Assembly: GCF_016342705.1 (NCBI RefSeq)
Contig: NZ_JAEINV010000012.1
Location: 1-64,000 of the forward strand
Reading direction: 5' to 3'
Length of the DNA: 64,000 nucleotides
Origin: Lutibacter sp.
Lineage (GTDB): Bacteria; Bacteroidota; Bacteroidia; Flavobacteriales; Flavobacteriaceae
Below the pieces are notes generated by a model. That model was given only the letters and a program-made list of their open reading frames with translations, did not search any database and was not told the DNA's origin. A program made the translations under genes and the position numbers. Numbering within the stretch: the first letter of the stretch is position 1; each line of letters starts with the position of its first letter. This document shows positions 46,883-57,170 of this stretch, piece after piece.

Positions 46883-47758
46883 ATGAGACCACTTAAAATT
46901 GTAGTTCTCGCCAAGCAAGTTCCAGACACGAGAAATGTAGGTCCGGATGCTATGAAGCCTGACGGAACTGTTAATAGAGGTAAGCTTTCAACGGTTTTTA
47001 ATCCAGATGATTTACACGCCTTAGAGCTTGCTTTAGATATAAAAGATAGAATTCCAGGAACGGAAATTACCATTTTAACAATGGGTCCGCCAAAAGCAGC
47101 TGATATTATTAGAGAAGGTTATTATAGAGGCGTAGATTTTGGTGTTATGATTTCCGATAGAAGATTTGGAGGAGCAGATACCTTAGCAACAAGTTACACC
47201 TTGGCTAAAGGAATTGAAAAATTAGCTCCTTTCGATTTAATTGTTGGAGGTAGACAAGCAATTGATGGTGATACAGCACAAGTTGGTCCACAATGTGCTG
47301 ATAAATTAAATCTTCCACAAGTTACATATGTTGAAGAAATTTTAGAAATTAAAGAAAATGAAATTATAGCCAGAAGAAGATTAGAAAAAGGGATTGAAGT
47401 TGTTTCAGCACCTTTTCCTTGTTTAATGACGGTTCACGGATCTTCACCTGCTTGTAGATCTAGACATGCAAAAAGGGTCATGAAATATAAATACGCAAGA
47501 TCTGCTACAGAATTAAGATCTGCGGATGAATTTATGATTGATTTACACACTAAAAGACCACATTTAACTATTCCAGAATGGAATGTTGAAGATATAAATG
47601 CCGATGTTGAAAAAATTGGACTTTCAGGTTCTCCAACAAAAGTAAAAAGTGTAGAAAATATTGTTTTAACAGCAAATGAAGCAAAATTACTAAGTGATTC
47701 TGATGCTGATATTGAAATGATGATAAAAGAATTAATTGAACATCATACCATTGGGTAA
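46883..47758 (+). CDS. etfB: electron transfer flavoprotein beta subunit
   Basis: The AMP-binding beta subunit of ETF, which accepts electrons from acyl-CoA dehydrogenases. Landmarks are IVVLAKQVPDTRNVG at the start, ILTMGPPKAADIIREG, GADTLATSYTLAKGI and the signature GGRQAIDGDTAQVGPQ. It is followed by etfA and an acyl-CoA dehydrogenase. I start at the ATG at 46883 (MRPLKIVVLA); an upstream in-frame ATG at 46850 would add 11 residues not typical of the family. The long form, about 290 residues, looks more like the type in anaerobic Bacteroidota than the 248-residue kind common in flavobacteria (from memory). Confidence 0.93.
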   Translation: MRPLKIVVLAKQVPDTRNVGPDAMKPDGTVNRGKLSTVFNPDDLHALELALDIKDRIPGTEITILTMGPPKAADIIREGYYRGVDFGVMISDRRFGGADTLATSYTLAKGIEKLAPFDLIVGGRQAIDGDTAQVGPQCADKLNLPQVTYVEEILEIKENEIIARRRLEKGIEVVSAPFPCLMTVHGSSPACRSRHAKRVMKYKYARSATELRSADEFMIDLHTKRPHLTIPEWNVEDINADVEKIGLSGSPTKVKSVENIVLTANEAKLLSDSDADIEMMIKELIEHHTIG

Positions 47759-47784
47759 TTTGTATAAATTTTAAAATATAAAGT

Positions 47785-48804
47785 ATGAAAAGTGTAATGG
47801 TATATTGCGAAGTTGAAAATCAAAAAGTCGCAGATATAAGTCAAGAATTATTATCAGCTGGGAAACGTTTAGCTCAAAAATTGGGCTGCCCGCTAGAAGC
47901 AATGATTTTTGGATCAAGTTTAAATGGCATTGAAAATCAAATAGCTCCTTTTGGTGTAGATAGATTATTTGTTGGAAATAGTATGAGGTTAGAACCTTAT
48001 AGAACACTTCCTCACGCAGCATTGGCTTCAAAAATATTGAAAGAAGAGGATCCTCAAATAGTATTGTTTGGAGCAACTTCGGTTGGTAGAGATTTAGCAC
48101 CAAGATTGGCTTCAGTATTAAATTGCGGTTTAACTGCAGATTGTACAATTTTAGATATTGGTGATCATTTTGTTAAAAAAGAGAAAAAAGAATATAAAGA
48201 TTTATTGTATGCCATTCGTCCAGCTTTTGGTGGAAGTATTATGGCAAATATTATAAATTGGGATATGCATCCGCAAATGGCAACAGTGCGCGAAGGTGTT
48301 ATGAAAAAAGAAATTTTTGATGAACATTATGCCACAGAAATTGTTGAGGTTGATGTAAATGCCGTATTAAAAGAAGAAGATTTTGTTGTAAAAATAATTG
48401 ACCGACAAATAAAAGAATCTGGTGTAAATTTAAAAGATGCACCAATTATTGTTGCTGGTGGTTATGGTGTGGGCTCAAGAGAAAACTTTGATTTGTTGGT
48501 AGAGCTTGCGCAATTATTAGGCGGAGAAGTTGGAGGCTCTAGAGCAGCTGTTGATGCAGGTTTTATTGAACATAATCGTCAAATTGGTCAAACGGGTACA
48601 ACTGTTCGTCCAAAATTATACATTGCTGCGGGTATTTCAGGCGCAATTCAACATACAGCCGGAATGCAAGATGCTTCTATGATTATTTCAATAAATAATG
48701 ATCCCGAAGCACCAATAAATAAAATAGCAGATTATGTAATTAACGGAGATATAGGAGTTGTTGTTCCTAAAATGATCAAATATTACAAGCAAAACGCAAA
48801 ATAA
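47785..48804 (+). CDS. etfA: electron transfer flavoprotein alpha subunit
   Basis: The FAD-binding alpha subunit. The 339-residue protein has SVGRDLAPRLASVLNCGLTA and the C-terminal FAD site with VGGSRAAVDAGF, RQIGQTGTTVRPKLYIAAGI and SGAIQHTAGMQDA. It lies 26 bases after etfB. Residues that would hold a second, bifurcating FAD in the beta subunit cannot be judged safely by eye. Confidence 0.95.
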   Translation: MKSVMVYCEVENQKVADISQELLSAGKRLAQKLGCPLEAMIFGSSLNGIENQIAPFGVDRLFVGNSMRLEPYRTLPHAALASKILKEEDPQIVLFGATSVGRDLAPRLASVLNCGLTADCTILDIGDHFVKKEKKEYKDLLYAIRPAFGGSIMANIINWDMHPQMATVREGVMKKEIFDEHYATEIVEVDVNAVLKEEDFVVKIIDRQIKESGVNLKDAPIIVAGGYGVGSRENFDLLVELAQLLGGEVGGSRAAVDAGFIEHNRQIGQTGTTVRPKLYIAAGISGAIQHTAGMQDASMIISINNDPEAPINKIADYVINGDIGVVVPKMIKYYKQNAK

Positions 48805-48842
48805 AATAATAACAAAAGTTAAGGAAAAATTTAAGGAACGTC

Positions 48843-48863
48843 ATTCTGAAATTGTTTCAGAAT
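48843..48863. repeat. REP-like palindrome
   Basis: ATTCTGAAA-TTG-TTTCAGAAT, with GTC before it and CTT after it, in the 155-base gap between etfA and the acyl-CoA dehydrogenase. It resembles the GTCATTCTGAA...TTCAGAAT repeats scattered through Bacteroidota genomes (from memory). It could also act as a weak internal terminator. Confidence 0.55.
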
Positions 48864-48959
48864 CTTATAATTACTTTACCAATTTTATAGAGAACTTAAA
48901 TTAAATTTGGGTTGACGAGATTTTTTAGATAATTTTTTAGAATATAAAATATATAGAAA

Positions 48960-50705
48960 ATGGATAATTTTTTTAATGATACACCTGATTTTAAATTTCA
49001 TTTAGATCATCCAATAGTAAAAAAAATTGTGAAATTAAAAGAGCGCAATTTTGAAGAATCTGAAATTTATGATTACGCACCTTTAAATCACGAAGATGCA
49101 ATTGATACGTATGAAAAAATACTAGAAATTGTTGGTGAAATTTGTGCAGATACTATTTCAGTGAATGCCGAAGGGGTAGATATTGAAGGACCTCATATTG
49201 AAAATAATGAAGTTATTTATGCTAAAGGAACTACTGCAGATTATAAAGCATTATACGATGCAGGCTTAATAGGAATGTCGTTGCCCAGAAAATATGGTGG
49301 ACTAAATTTTCCGTTATTGCCATATGTAATGGCGGCTGAAATGGTAGCAAGAGCAGATGCTGGTTTTGCTAATATTTGGGGATTACAGGATTGCGCCGAA
49401 ACCATTTATGAATTTGGTAGTGATGAACAACGAGAAAAGTATTTGCCTCGTTTTAATAGAGATGGTGCCACAGCTGCAATGGTTTTAACAGAGCCAGATG
49501 CAGGATCGGATTTGCAATCGGTGAAATTAAAAGCAACTTTTGATAAAGAAAAAAATACTTGGATTTTAAACGGAGTGAAGCGTTTTATTACCAATGGTGA
49601 TGCTGATATTTCATTAGTTTTAGCGCGTTCAGAAGAAAATACAACCGATGCTCGTGGATTATCTATGTTTATTTATGATAGAAATGACCACGCAGTTGAA
49701 GTACGTCATTTAGAGAAAAAATTAGGAATTAAAGGTTCTCCAACATGTGAGTTGGTATTTAAAAATGCGCCTGCTGAATTAGTTGGAAAAGAGCGTTTTG
49801 GACTGATAAAATACGTAATGGCTTTAATGAATTCTGCTCGTTTGGGAGTAGGAGCTCAGTCTGTAGGAATTGCGGATGCAGCGTATAGAGAAGCTTTAAA
49901 ATATGCAGAAGAAAGAGCCCAGTTTGGAAAGTTCATTGTAAAATTTCCTGCGGTTTATGAAATGCTTACTAATATGAAAGTGAAATTAGATGCGCTTCGT
50001 TCTTTATTATATGAAACTACGAGATTTGTAGATGTTTTTAAAGTATATGAAGATGTTTCAACATCTAGAAGTTTGGAAAGTGAAGAGCGCGCTGAAATGA
50101 AAGGATATTCAAAATTAGCCAATGTTTTTACGCCACTTATAAAATTAATTGCGAGTGAGGCATGTAATAGAATGGCATATGATTCTTTGCAAATACACGG
50201 AGGAACTGGTTTTATGAAAGATTTCCCTATTGAACGTATTTATAGAGATGCCAGAATTACTTCAATTTATGAAGGAACAACACAGTTACAAGCAGTTGCA
50301 GCTATAAAAGGTGTAACAACGGAAGTCTTTTTAGACCAAATTAAACAATATGATAGTGAAGTTTTAGAAAAAACTCCAACGAGAGAAAAACTTCAAAAAA
50401 TGACTGTTAAGTTTGAAACTGTAAGTAAAAAGGTAATTGAAACCAATAATACTGAATATTTAGATTTTCATGCAAGACGTTTGGTAGAAATGGCTGGAAA
50501 TATTATTATGGGATATTTACTGGTTTTAAATAGTCAGCGTGATGAGAAGTTTGGTAAATCTGCAAAACTTTATGTGAATTTAGTGAGTTCTGAAAATAAT
50601 GAAAAGTTTGATTATATAGATAATTTTGAAATTGAAAATTTAGAATTATATAAATTAACACAAGTTGAAATTTTAAAAGCTGCAGAAGAATTAGAGGAAG
50701 CATAG
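48960..50705 (+). CDS. acyl-CoA dehydrogenase
   Basis: A 581-residue FAD enzyme that oxidises acyl-CoA and passes electrons to ETF. It has the family motifs GLIGMSLPRKYGGLNFP, MVLTEPDAGSDLQSVKLKAT, RFITNGDADISLVLA and the C-terminal IHGGTGFMKDFPIERIYRDAR with IYEGTTQLQ. It is about 200 residues longer than short-chain types because of an extra C-terminal helical domain (about 455-581), as in long-chain bacterial forms. It follows etfBA, and the three probably work as one unit. Acyl chain preference is not predictable. Confidence 0.93.
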   Translation: MDNFFNDTPDFKFHLDHPIVKKIVKLKERNFEESEIYDYAPLNHEDAIDTYEKILEIVGEICADTISVNAEGVDIEGPHIENNEVIYAKGTTADYKALYDAGLIGMSLPRKYGGLNFPLLPYVMAAEMVARADAGFANIWGLQDCAETIYEFGSDEQREKYLPRFNRDGATAAMVLTEPDAGSDLQSVKLKATFDKEKNTWILNGVKRFITNGDADISLVLARSEENTTDARGLSMFIYDRNDHAVEVRHLEKKLGIKGSPTCELVFKNAPAELVGKERFGLIKYVMALMNSARLGVGAQSVGIADAAYREALKYAEERAQFGKFIVKFPAVYEMLTNMKVKLDALRSLLYETTRFVDVFKVYEDVSTSRSLESEERAEMKGYSKLANVFTPLIKLIASEACNRMAYDSLQIHGGTGFMKDFPIERIYRDARITSIYEGTTQLQAVAAIKGVTTEVFLDQIKQYDSEVLEKTPTREKLQKMTVKFETVSKKVIETNNTEYLDFHARRLVEMAGNIIMGYLLVLNSQRDEKFGKSAKLYVNLVSSENNEKFDYIDNFEIENLELYKLTQVEILKAAEELEEA

Positions 50706-50725
50706 TAATATTAGTCTACAAGTTA

Positions 50726-50763
50726 AAAAAACTGTTTGAAATTTACTTTTTAAACAGTTTTTT
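50726..50763. terminator. terminator after the acyl-CoA dehydrogenase
   Basis: Stem AAAAAACTGTTT / AAACAGTTTTTT with a 14-base loop, 20 bases after the stop. Confidence 0.75.
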
Positions 50764-50782
50764 TGTTTCATATAAAATAAAG

Positions 50783-50790
50783 TAAATTTG
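50783..50790 (+). promoter_or_regulatory. TAnnTTTG promoter box of the glycosyltransferase gene
   Basis: TAAATTTG, an exact match, 19 bases upstream of the GTG start. Confidence 0.45.
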
Positions 50791-50809
50791 AATTCTTAAA
50801 AAAATAGTT

Positions 50810-51760
50810 GTGGAACTACATTTTTCAATCATCATTCCCGTTTATAATCGTCCTCAAGAAATTGATGAACTATTACAAAGTTTAACCAAACAAACGTATT
50901 CAAAAAAGTTTGAAGTTGTAGTGGTTGAAGATGGTTCAGAAAATATTTCAAAAGAAATTGTTGAAAAATATTCCAGTGAATTGAATATTCAATATTTTTT
51001 AAAAAACAATACGGGTGCTGGAGCAAGTAGAAATTATGGAATGCAGCTTGCAACAGGAAATTACTTTATAATTTTTGATTCAGATTGTATTATTCCGTCT
51101 CGTTATTTGGATGCAATTGAAAATGCGTTAACTAAAAAATATACAGATGCTTACGGTGGTGCAGATGCTGCTCACGAATCTTTTACCAATATTCAAAAAG
51201 CTATAAATTATAGTATGACTTCCCTTTTTACAACCGGAGGAATTAGAGGAAGTAAAAAGTCAGTTGATAAATTTCAACCTCGCAGTTTTAATTTAGGGAT
51301 TTCCAAAAAAGCTTTTGGAGAAACTAAAGGTTTTAGCAAAATGAAAATAGGAGAGGATATTGATTTAACTTTTAGACTTTGGGAACATAACTTTGAAACA
51401 CAGTTTATTGAGGAAGCATTTGTTTATCATAAGAGAAGAAGTACTTTTCGGCAGTTTTTTAAACAAACATTTGCTTTTGGAAACGGACGACCTTTTTTAA
51501 ATAAAAAATATCCTGAAACGGCAAAAATAACTTATTGGTTTCCTTCTGTTTTTATTGTTGGATTTTTATTGTCTATAGTATTCTCAATTGTTGGAATACA
51601 TTTTTTTATAGGATTTTACACAGCATATTTTGTGATTATTTTTGTAGACGCCTTAATTAAAAACAAAAGTTTTAAAGTTGCTTTTTTAAGTATTGTAACA
51701 ACACTTATTCAGTTTAGTGGTTATGGTTTTGGGTTTTTAAAGGGGATACTAGTTAAATAA
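50810..51760 (+). CDS. family 2 glycosyltransferase
   Basis: A 316-residue GT-A enzyme with one or two membrane helices at the C-terminus (about 240-285). It has SIIIPVYNRPQEIDELLQSL at the start, the nucleotide-sugar-binding VVVEDGSEN, the metal-binding FDSDCIIP (DxD-like) and KIGEDIDLTFRLWEH, with the ED pair of processive-like enzymes. It starts with GTG. It probably adds sugars to an envelope polymer or lipid. No other glycan gene is near, so the product is unknown. Confidence 0.9.
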   Translation: MELHFSIIIPVYNRPQEIDELLQSLTKQTYSKKFEVVVVEDGSENISKEIVEKYSSELNIQYFLKNNTGAGASRNYGMQLATGNYFIIFDSDCIIPSRYLDAIENALTKKYTDAYGGADAAHESFTNIQKAINYSMTSLFTTGGIRGSKKSVDKFQPRSFNLGISKKAFGETKGFSKMKIGEDIDLTFRLWEHNFETQFIEEAFVYHKRRSTFRQFFKQTFAFGNGRPFLNKKYPETAKITYWFPSVFIVGFLLSIVFSIVGIHFFIGFYTAYFVIIFVDALIKNKSFKVAFLSIVTTLIQFSGYGFGFLKGILVK

Positions 51761-51824
51761 TTTCAAAAAAAAACTGACTAAAATTTTTAATTTCAATCAG
51801 CTTTTTAAATTGTTTTAAGATTTT

Positions 51825-54368
51825 TTATTCAACCTTTTTTTTACCTTTTCCCTTACTAATTTTAATAGTAAGTTCATTTTTTTCTGTATCTAAATCCATA
51901 TTTATGGAATCTCCTTCTTTTAGTGAAGAGTTTACAATTTCTTCAGCTAAGGCATCTTCAATATATTTTTGAATAGCACGTTTTAAAGGTCTTGCCCCAT
52001 ATTGTTTATCAAAGCCTTTGTCTGCAATATAATCTTTAGCCTCTTTAGAAAGATTTAATTTATAGCCTAGCCCTTCAATACGAGTTACTAATTTTTCCAA
52101 CTCAATGTCAATAATGGCATGAATATCTTCACGTTCTAAGGCGTTGAAAACAATTACATCATCAATTCTATTTAAAAACTCTGGAGCAAAAGATTTCTTA
52201 AGTGCGTTTTCAATAACGCTTTTTGCATTTGCATCAGCTTGAGCAGTTTTTGAAGCGGTTCCAAAACCAACACCTGCACCAAAATCTTTTAATTGACGAG
52301 AACCAATATTGGAAGTCATAATAATGATGGTATTTCTAAAATCAATGCGTCTTCCTAAACTGTCAGTAATATGTCCATCGTCTAAAATTTGAAGTAGCAT
52401 ATTAAAAACATCTGGATGTGCCTTTTCAATTTCATCTAATAATACAACAGCATAAGGTTTACGTCTAATTTTTTCTGTTAATTGACCACCTTCTTCATAA
52501 CCAACATATCCTGGAGGTGCTCCAATTAAGCGAGAAATGGCAAATTTCTCCATATACTCACTCATATCAATTCTAACAAGCGCTTCTTCAGAATCGAATA
52601 ATTCACGAGCTAAAACTTTGGCTAATTGGGTTTTTCCAACACCAGTTTGACCTAAAAATATAAATGAACCAATTGGTTTATTAGGATCTTTTAAACCAAC
52701 TCTATTTCGTTGAATTGCTTTTACAACTTTAGAAACAGCTTCATCTTGTCCAATAACTTTTCCTTTAATTAAAATTGGAAGTTCATTTAAACGTTTAGTT
52801 TCTGCTTCAGCAACTCTATTTACAGGAATTCCAGTCATCATTGAAACTACCTCAGCAACATTATCTTCTGTTACAATTTCACGATTTAATTTAGAAGCTT
52901 CTTCCCATTTTATTTGTTCTGTTTGAAGTAATCCTTCAACACGTTTTTCATCGTCACGTAAACGTGCAGCTTCTTCATATTTTTGACCATTAACAGCGGC
53001 AGTTTTATCTTCTTTTATTTTTTCTAATTGTGCTTCAAGATTTAAAACTTCTTTTGGAACAATAATATTTGTAATATGAATTCTAGATCCACTTTCATCT
53101 AAAGCATCAATAGCTTTGTCTGGTAAAAAACGATCGGTCATATATCTGCTTGTTAATTTTACACAAGCTTCAATAGCCTCGTCAGTATACGTTACATTAT
53201 GGTGATCTTCGTATTTATCTTTAATATTATTTAAAATTTGTATGGTTTCTTCAATATTTGTTGGTTCTACCAATACTTTTTGAAATCTTCTTTCTAAGGC
53301 TCCGTCTTTTTCAATATTAGTTCTAAATTCATCTAAAGTTGTAGCACCAATACATTGAATTTCGCCTCTAGCTAAAGCTGGTTTTAACATATTTGAAGCA
53401 TCTAAAGATCCTGTAGCTCCACCAGCACCAACAATGGTATGAATTTCATCAATAAATAAAATAATATCATCATTTTTTTCAAGTTCATTCATGAGCGCTT
53501 TCATACGCTCTTCAAACTGTCCACGGTATTTTGTGCCAGCAACTAAACTTGCTAAATCTAACGATACAATTCGCTTGTTAAAAAGAATTCTGGAAACTTT
53601 ACGTTGAATAATACGCAATGCCAATCCTTCAGCAATGGCAGATTTACCAACACCAGGTTCTCCAATTAGCATTGGGTTGTTCTTTTTTCGTCTACTTAAA
53701 ATTTGAGAAACGCGCTCTATTTCTTTTTTTCTTCCAACAACAGGGTCTAACTTCCCTTCTTCCGCTAAACGTGTTAAATCGCGTCCAAAATTATCTAAAA
53801 CAGGTGTTTTAGACTTCTTTAAGGGAGCTTTTTCTCCAGGTTTAGATTGCTCAAAGGGATTTGACTTTGGTGAATCAAAATCATCATCAGAAGAATTTTC
53901 TGCTTTAGGCAAATTAATTTCTTCATCTAAAAACAGTTGTTTAAATACGTTTTTTACATCTTCGTATGATGCATCAAAATTATGCATAAGCTTTGTTGTT
54001 GGGTCGTTTTCATTACGCAAAATACAAAGTAATAAATGAGCTGTATTAACAGCTTCACTTTGATATAGTTTAGCTTCTAAAAACGTAGTTTTTAAGGCCT
54101 TTTCTGCTTGTCTAGTTAAATGTAAATTCTTTTTTTCATTTGAAAATACATTTGTGGGGTTTGTAGGACTTAAGCCTTCAATTTTTTTTCTTAAATGATC
54201 TAAATTTATTTCTAAATAATTTAATATTTCAATTGCTTTTCCTTCCCCTTTTCTTAAAATACCTAACATAAGATGTTCAGTGCCTATAAAATCATGTCCT
54301 AAACGTAAGGCTTCTTCTTTGCTGTAAGCAATCACATCTTTAACTTTTGGTGAAAAATTATCGTCCAT
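51825..54368 (-). CDS. clpC: ATP-dependent Clp protease ATP-binding subunit ClpC
   Basis: An AAA+ unfoldase that feeds proteins to ClpP. The 847-residue protein has two N-terminal Clp_N repeats (DFIGTEHLMLGIL, NTAHLLLCILRN), AAA module 1 with Walker A GEPGVGKSA and Walker B ILFIDEIHT, a UVR-like middle (KYEEAARLRDDEKRVE), AAA module 2 with GQTGVGKTQ and VVLLDEIEKAHPDVF, and the C-terminal D2 domain. The frame is open to 54419, but family members begin MDDNFSPKVKDVI (54368). Confidence 0.96.
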   Translation of the reverse strand: MDDNFSPKVKDVIAYSKEEALRLGHDFIGTEHLMLGILRKGEGKAIEILNYLEINLDHLRKKIEGLSPTNPTNVFSNEKKNLHLTRQAEKALKTTFLEAKLYQSEAVNTAHLLLCILRNENDPTTKLMHNFDASYEDVKNVFKQLFLDEEINLPKAENSSDDDFDSPKSNPFEQSKPGEKAPLKKSKTPVLDNFGRDLTRLAEEGKLDPVVGRKKEIERVSQILSRRKKNNPMLIGEPGVGKSAIAEGLALRIIQRKVSRILFNKRIVSLDLASLVAGTKYRGQFEERMKALMNELEKNDDIILFIDEIHTIVGAGGATGSLDASNMLKPALARGEIQCIGATTLDEFRTNIEKDGALERRFQKVLVEPTNIEETIQILNNIKDKYEDHHNVTYTDEAIEACVKLTSRYMTDRFLPDKAIDALDESGSRIHITNIIVPKEVLNLEAQLEKIKEDKTAAVNGQKYEEAARLRDDEKRVEGLLQTEQIKWEEASKLNREIVTEDNVAEVVSMMTGIPVNRVAEAETKRLNELPILIKGKVIGQDEAVSKVVKAIQRNRVGLKDPNKPIGSFIFLGQTGVGKTQLAKVLARELFDSEEALVRIDMSEYMEKFAISRLIGAPPGYVGYEEGGQLTEKIRRKPYAVVLLDEIEKAHPDVFNMLLQILDDGHITDSLGRRIDFRNTIIIMTSNIGSRQLKDFGAGVGFGTASKTAQADANAKSVIENALKKSFAPEFLNRIDDVIVFNALEREDIHAIIDIELEKLVTRIEGLGYKLNLSKEAKDYIADKGFDKQYGARPLKRAIQKYIEDALAEEIVNSSLKEGDSINMDLDTEKNELTIKISKGKGKKKVE

Positions 54369-54625
54369 TTCTTTAAGTTTATATGGTAAAATTAACTGAT
54401 TTTTTTCTTTTTTATGCACAAAAACAAGTCCACTTTTTATAAATTTAAATATTTAACATTTTTTTAGGTGTAAAAAAGCGAGTTAATTAACTGTTTTCGT
54501 GTGTTTTACAGATGTGTTTTGTTGTTGATAAATATTAAAAAAACATCAAGATATTTGCCTTGTAAAAAAGTGAAAAATTGTATATTGCTTTGTTAAATTT
54601 AGACACTAAAATAAATTAAAAATAT
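54369..54625. other. 257-base divergent region between clpC and gyrA
   Basis: No gene or perfect promoter box was found. A near match, TTGCTTTG, lies about 30 bases before gyrA. No hairpin of note is seen. Confidence 0.4.
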
Positions 54626-57148
54626 ATGGCAGACGGAGAAAAACTGATACCAATAAATATAGAAGATGAGATGAAATCTGCGTACATTGATTACTCAATG
54701 TCCGTAATTGTTTCAAGAGCTTTACCTGATGTGAGAGATGGTTTAAAACCAGTTCATAGAAGGGTGCTATATGGTATGCATGAATTAGGAATTAAAGCAA
54801 CAGGATCTTATAAAAAATCAGCTAGAGTTGTTGGGGAAGTTTTAGGTAAATATCACCCACATGGAGATACTTCTGTTTATGATTCAATGGTTCGTATGGC
54901 GCAAAATTGGAGTGTGCGTTATATGATGGTAGATGGGCAAGGTAACTTTGGGTCTGTTGATGGAGATAGTCCAGCAGCAATGCGTTATACAGAGGTTCGT
55001 ATGCAAAAAATATCAGAAGATATGTTATCTGATATTGAAAAAGACACTGTAGACCATAAATTAAATTTTGATGATACTTTAAACGAACCTACGGTTTTGC
55101 CAACTCGTATACCAAATTTATTGGTAAATGGAGCTTCGGGAATTGCTGTTGGTATGGCTACAAATATGGCGCCACACAACTTAACAGAAGTTATTAATGG
55201 TACCTTAGCTTATATTGATAACAGAGAAATTGAAATCTCTGAATTAATGCAGCATATTAAAGCCCCAGATTTTCCTACTGGAGGAATTATTTATGGATAC
55301 GAAGGCGTAAAAGAAGCTTTTGAAACAGGTAGAGGTAGAATTGTAATGCGTGCAAAAGCAACAATTGAAGAAGTTCAAGGGCGTGAATGTATTATTGTTA
55401 CAGAAATACCGTACCAAGTTAATAAAGCAGAGATGATTAAAAAAACTGCTGATTTAGTTAATGAGAAAAAATTAGAAGGTATTGCCAATATTCGTGATGA
55501 ATCGGATAGAAATGGAATGCGCGTTGTGTATATTTTAAAGCGCGATGCAATCCCTAATATTGTACTTAATAAATTATTTAAATATACGGCTTTACAAACA
55601 TCTTTTAGTGTTAATAATATTGCATTAGTAAAAGGTCGTCCACAACAATTAAACTTAAAGCAATTAATTCATTATTTTGTTGAACACAGACATGAAGTAG
55701 TTGTTAGAAGAACAGAATTTGAACTTAAAAAAGCAGAAGCAAGAGCGCATATTTTAGAAGGTTTAATTATTGCCAGTGATAATATTGACGAAGTAATTAA
55801 AATAATTAGAGCATCTTCTAATGCTGATGAAGCAAGAGAAAGCTTAATGGAGCGTTTTGAATTAACAGAAATTCAAGCAAGAGCTATTGTTGAAATGCGT
55901 TTGCGTCAACTTACTGGTTTAGAGCAAGATAAATTGCGCGCTGAGTATGATGATATCATGAAATTAATTATAGATTTAAAAGATATTTTAGCAAACGAAT
56001 CAAGACGTTACGAAATTATTAAAGAAGAATTAGTTGCTGTTAGAGATAAATACGGTGATGATCGTAGATCTGTAATTGAATATGCTGGTGGAGATTTATC
56101 TATTGAAGATATGATTCCAAATTCTAACGTAGTAGTTACAATTTCTCATGCAGGATATGTAAAACGTACTAATTTAGATGAGTATAAAGTTCAAAATAGA
56201 GGAGGAAGAGGTCAAAAAGGCGTAGCTACTAGAAATGAAGACTTCTTAGAGCATTTATTTGTTGGAACCAACCATCAATATATGTTATTTTTCACTCAAA
56301 AAGGAAAAGTATTTTGGATGCGTGTTTATGAAATTCCAGAAGGAGGTAAAAACTCTAAAGGACGAGCAATTCAAAACTTAATAAATATTGAGCAAGATGA
56401 TAAAGTAAAAGCTTTCCTTGTTACCGAAGATTTAAAAGATGAAGCATATGTAAATAGCCATTATATTATTATGGCTACTAAAGAAGGACAAGTTAAAAAG
56501 ACTTCATTAGAACAATATTCTCGTCCAAGAACAAATGGAATAAATGCAATAACAATTAAAGAAGGAGATGAATTGTTAGAAGCAAAATTAACCAATGGAA
56601 ACAGTCAAATTATGTTAGCTGTTAAATCTGGAAAAGCAATTAGATTTGAAGAAGAGAAAACACGACCAATGGGAAGAAATGCTTCAGGTGTTAGAGGTAT
56701 TAGATTGGCCAATAAAAAAGATGAAGTTATAGGAATGATTGCTGTAGATGAAATTGGTAGTAATATTCTTGTAGTATCTGAAAATGGTTATGGTAAGCAA
56801 TCTAGTATAGAAGATTATAGAATAACAAACCGTGGAGGTAAAGGAGTAAAAACAATTAGTGTTACTGAGAAAACAGGAAATTTAGTAGCTATTAAAAATG
56901 TAACAGATGAAGATGATTTAATGATTATTAATAAATCAGGAATCACAATTCGTTTAGCAGTAACAGATTTAAGAGTTATGGGTCGTGCTACTCAAGGTGT
57001 TAAACTCATAAATATTAAAGATTCCGACTCAATTGCAGCGGTAGCCAAAGTGCCACATGAAGATGATGAAGATATTGAAAATATAGACGGAATAGAAAAT
57101 GGCACGGAAATTGAAAACAATAATAACGAGAGTACAAATAATGAATAA
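54626..57148 (+). CDS. gyrA: DNA gyrase subunit A
   Basis: The DNA-cleaving subunit of gyrase, which adds negative supercoils. The 840-residue protein has the catalytic Tyr121 in AMRYTEVRM, the quinolone-determining region with [18 protein letters not shown] (Ser83 equivalent is Ser here), and six C-terminal beta-pinwheel blades with the GyrA-box-like [10 protein letters not shown] in blade 1. It ends with an acidic tail. The length and box distinguish it from ParC. Confidence 0.97.
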   Translation: MADGEKLIPINIEDEMKSAYIDYSMSVIVSRALPDVRDGLKPVHRRVLYGMHELGIKATGSYKKSARVVGEVLGKYHPHGDTSVYDSMVRMAQNWSVRYMMVDGQGNFGSVDGDSPAAMRYTEVRMQKISEDMLSDIEKDTVDHKLNFDDTLNEPTVLPTRIPNLLVNGASGIAVGMATNMAPHNLTEVINGTLAYIDNREIEISELMQHIKAPDFPTGGIIYGYEGVKEAFETGRGRIVMRAKATIEEVQGRECIIVTEIPYQVNKAEMIKKTADLVNEKKLEGIANIRDESDRNGMRVVYILKRDAIPNIVLNKLFKYTALQTSFSVNNIALVKGRPQQLNLKQLIHYFVEHRHEVVVRRTEFELKKAEARAHILEGLIIASDNIDEVIKIIRASSNADEARESLMERFELTEIQARAIVEMRLRQLTGLEQDKLRAEYDDIMKLIIDLKDILANESRRYEIIKEELVAVRDKYGDDRRSVIEYAGGDLSIEDMIPNSNVVVTISHAGYVKRTNLDEYKVQNRGGRGQKGVATRNEDFLEHLFVGTNHQYMLFFTQKGKVFWMRVYEIPEGGKNSKGRAIQNLINIEQDDKVKAFLVTEDLKDEAYVNSHYIIMATKEGQVKKTSLEQYSRPRTNGINAITIKEGDELLEAKLTNGNSQIMLAVKSGKAIRFEEEKTRPMGRNASGVRGIRLANKKDEVIGMIAVDEIGSNILVVSENGYGKQSSIEDYRITNRGGKGVKTISVTEKTGNLVAIKNVTDEDDLMIINKSGITIRLAVTDLRVMGRATQGVKLINIKDSDSIAAVAKVPHEDDEDIENIDGIENGTEIENNNNESTNNE

Positions 57149-57170
57149 ATAAGAATAAATTAAGAATAAA

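Noticed and set aside
51761-51824. terminator between the glycosyltransferase and clpC genes
   Set aside because: The arms around CTGA and TCAG pair only with a mismatch and a long loop; too weak to call.
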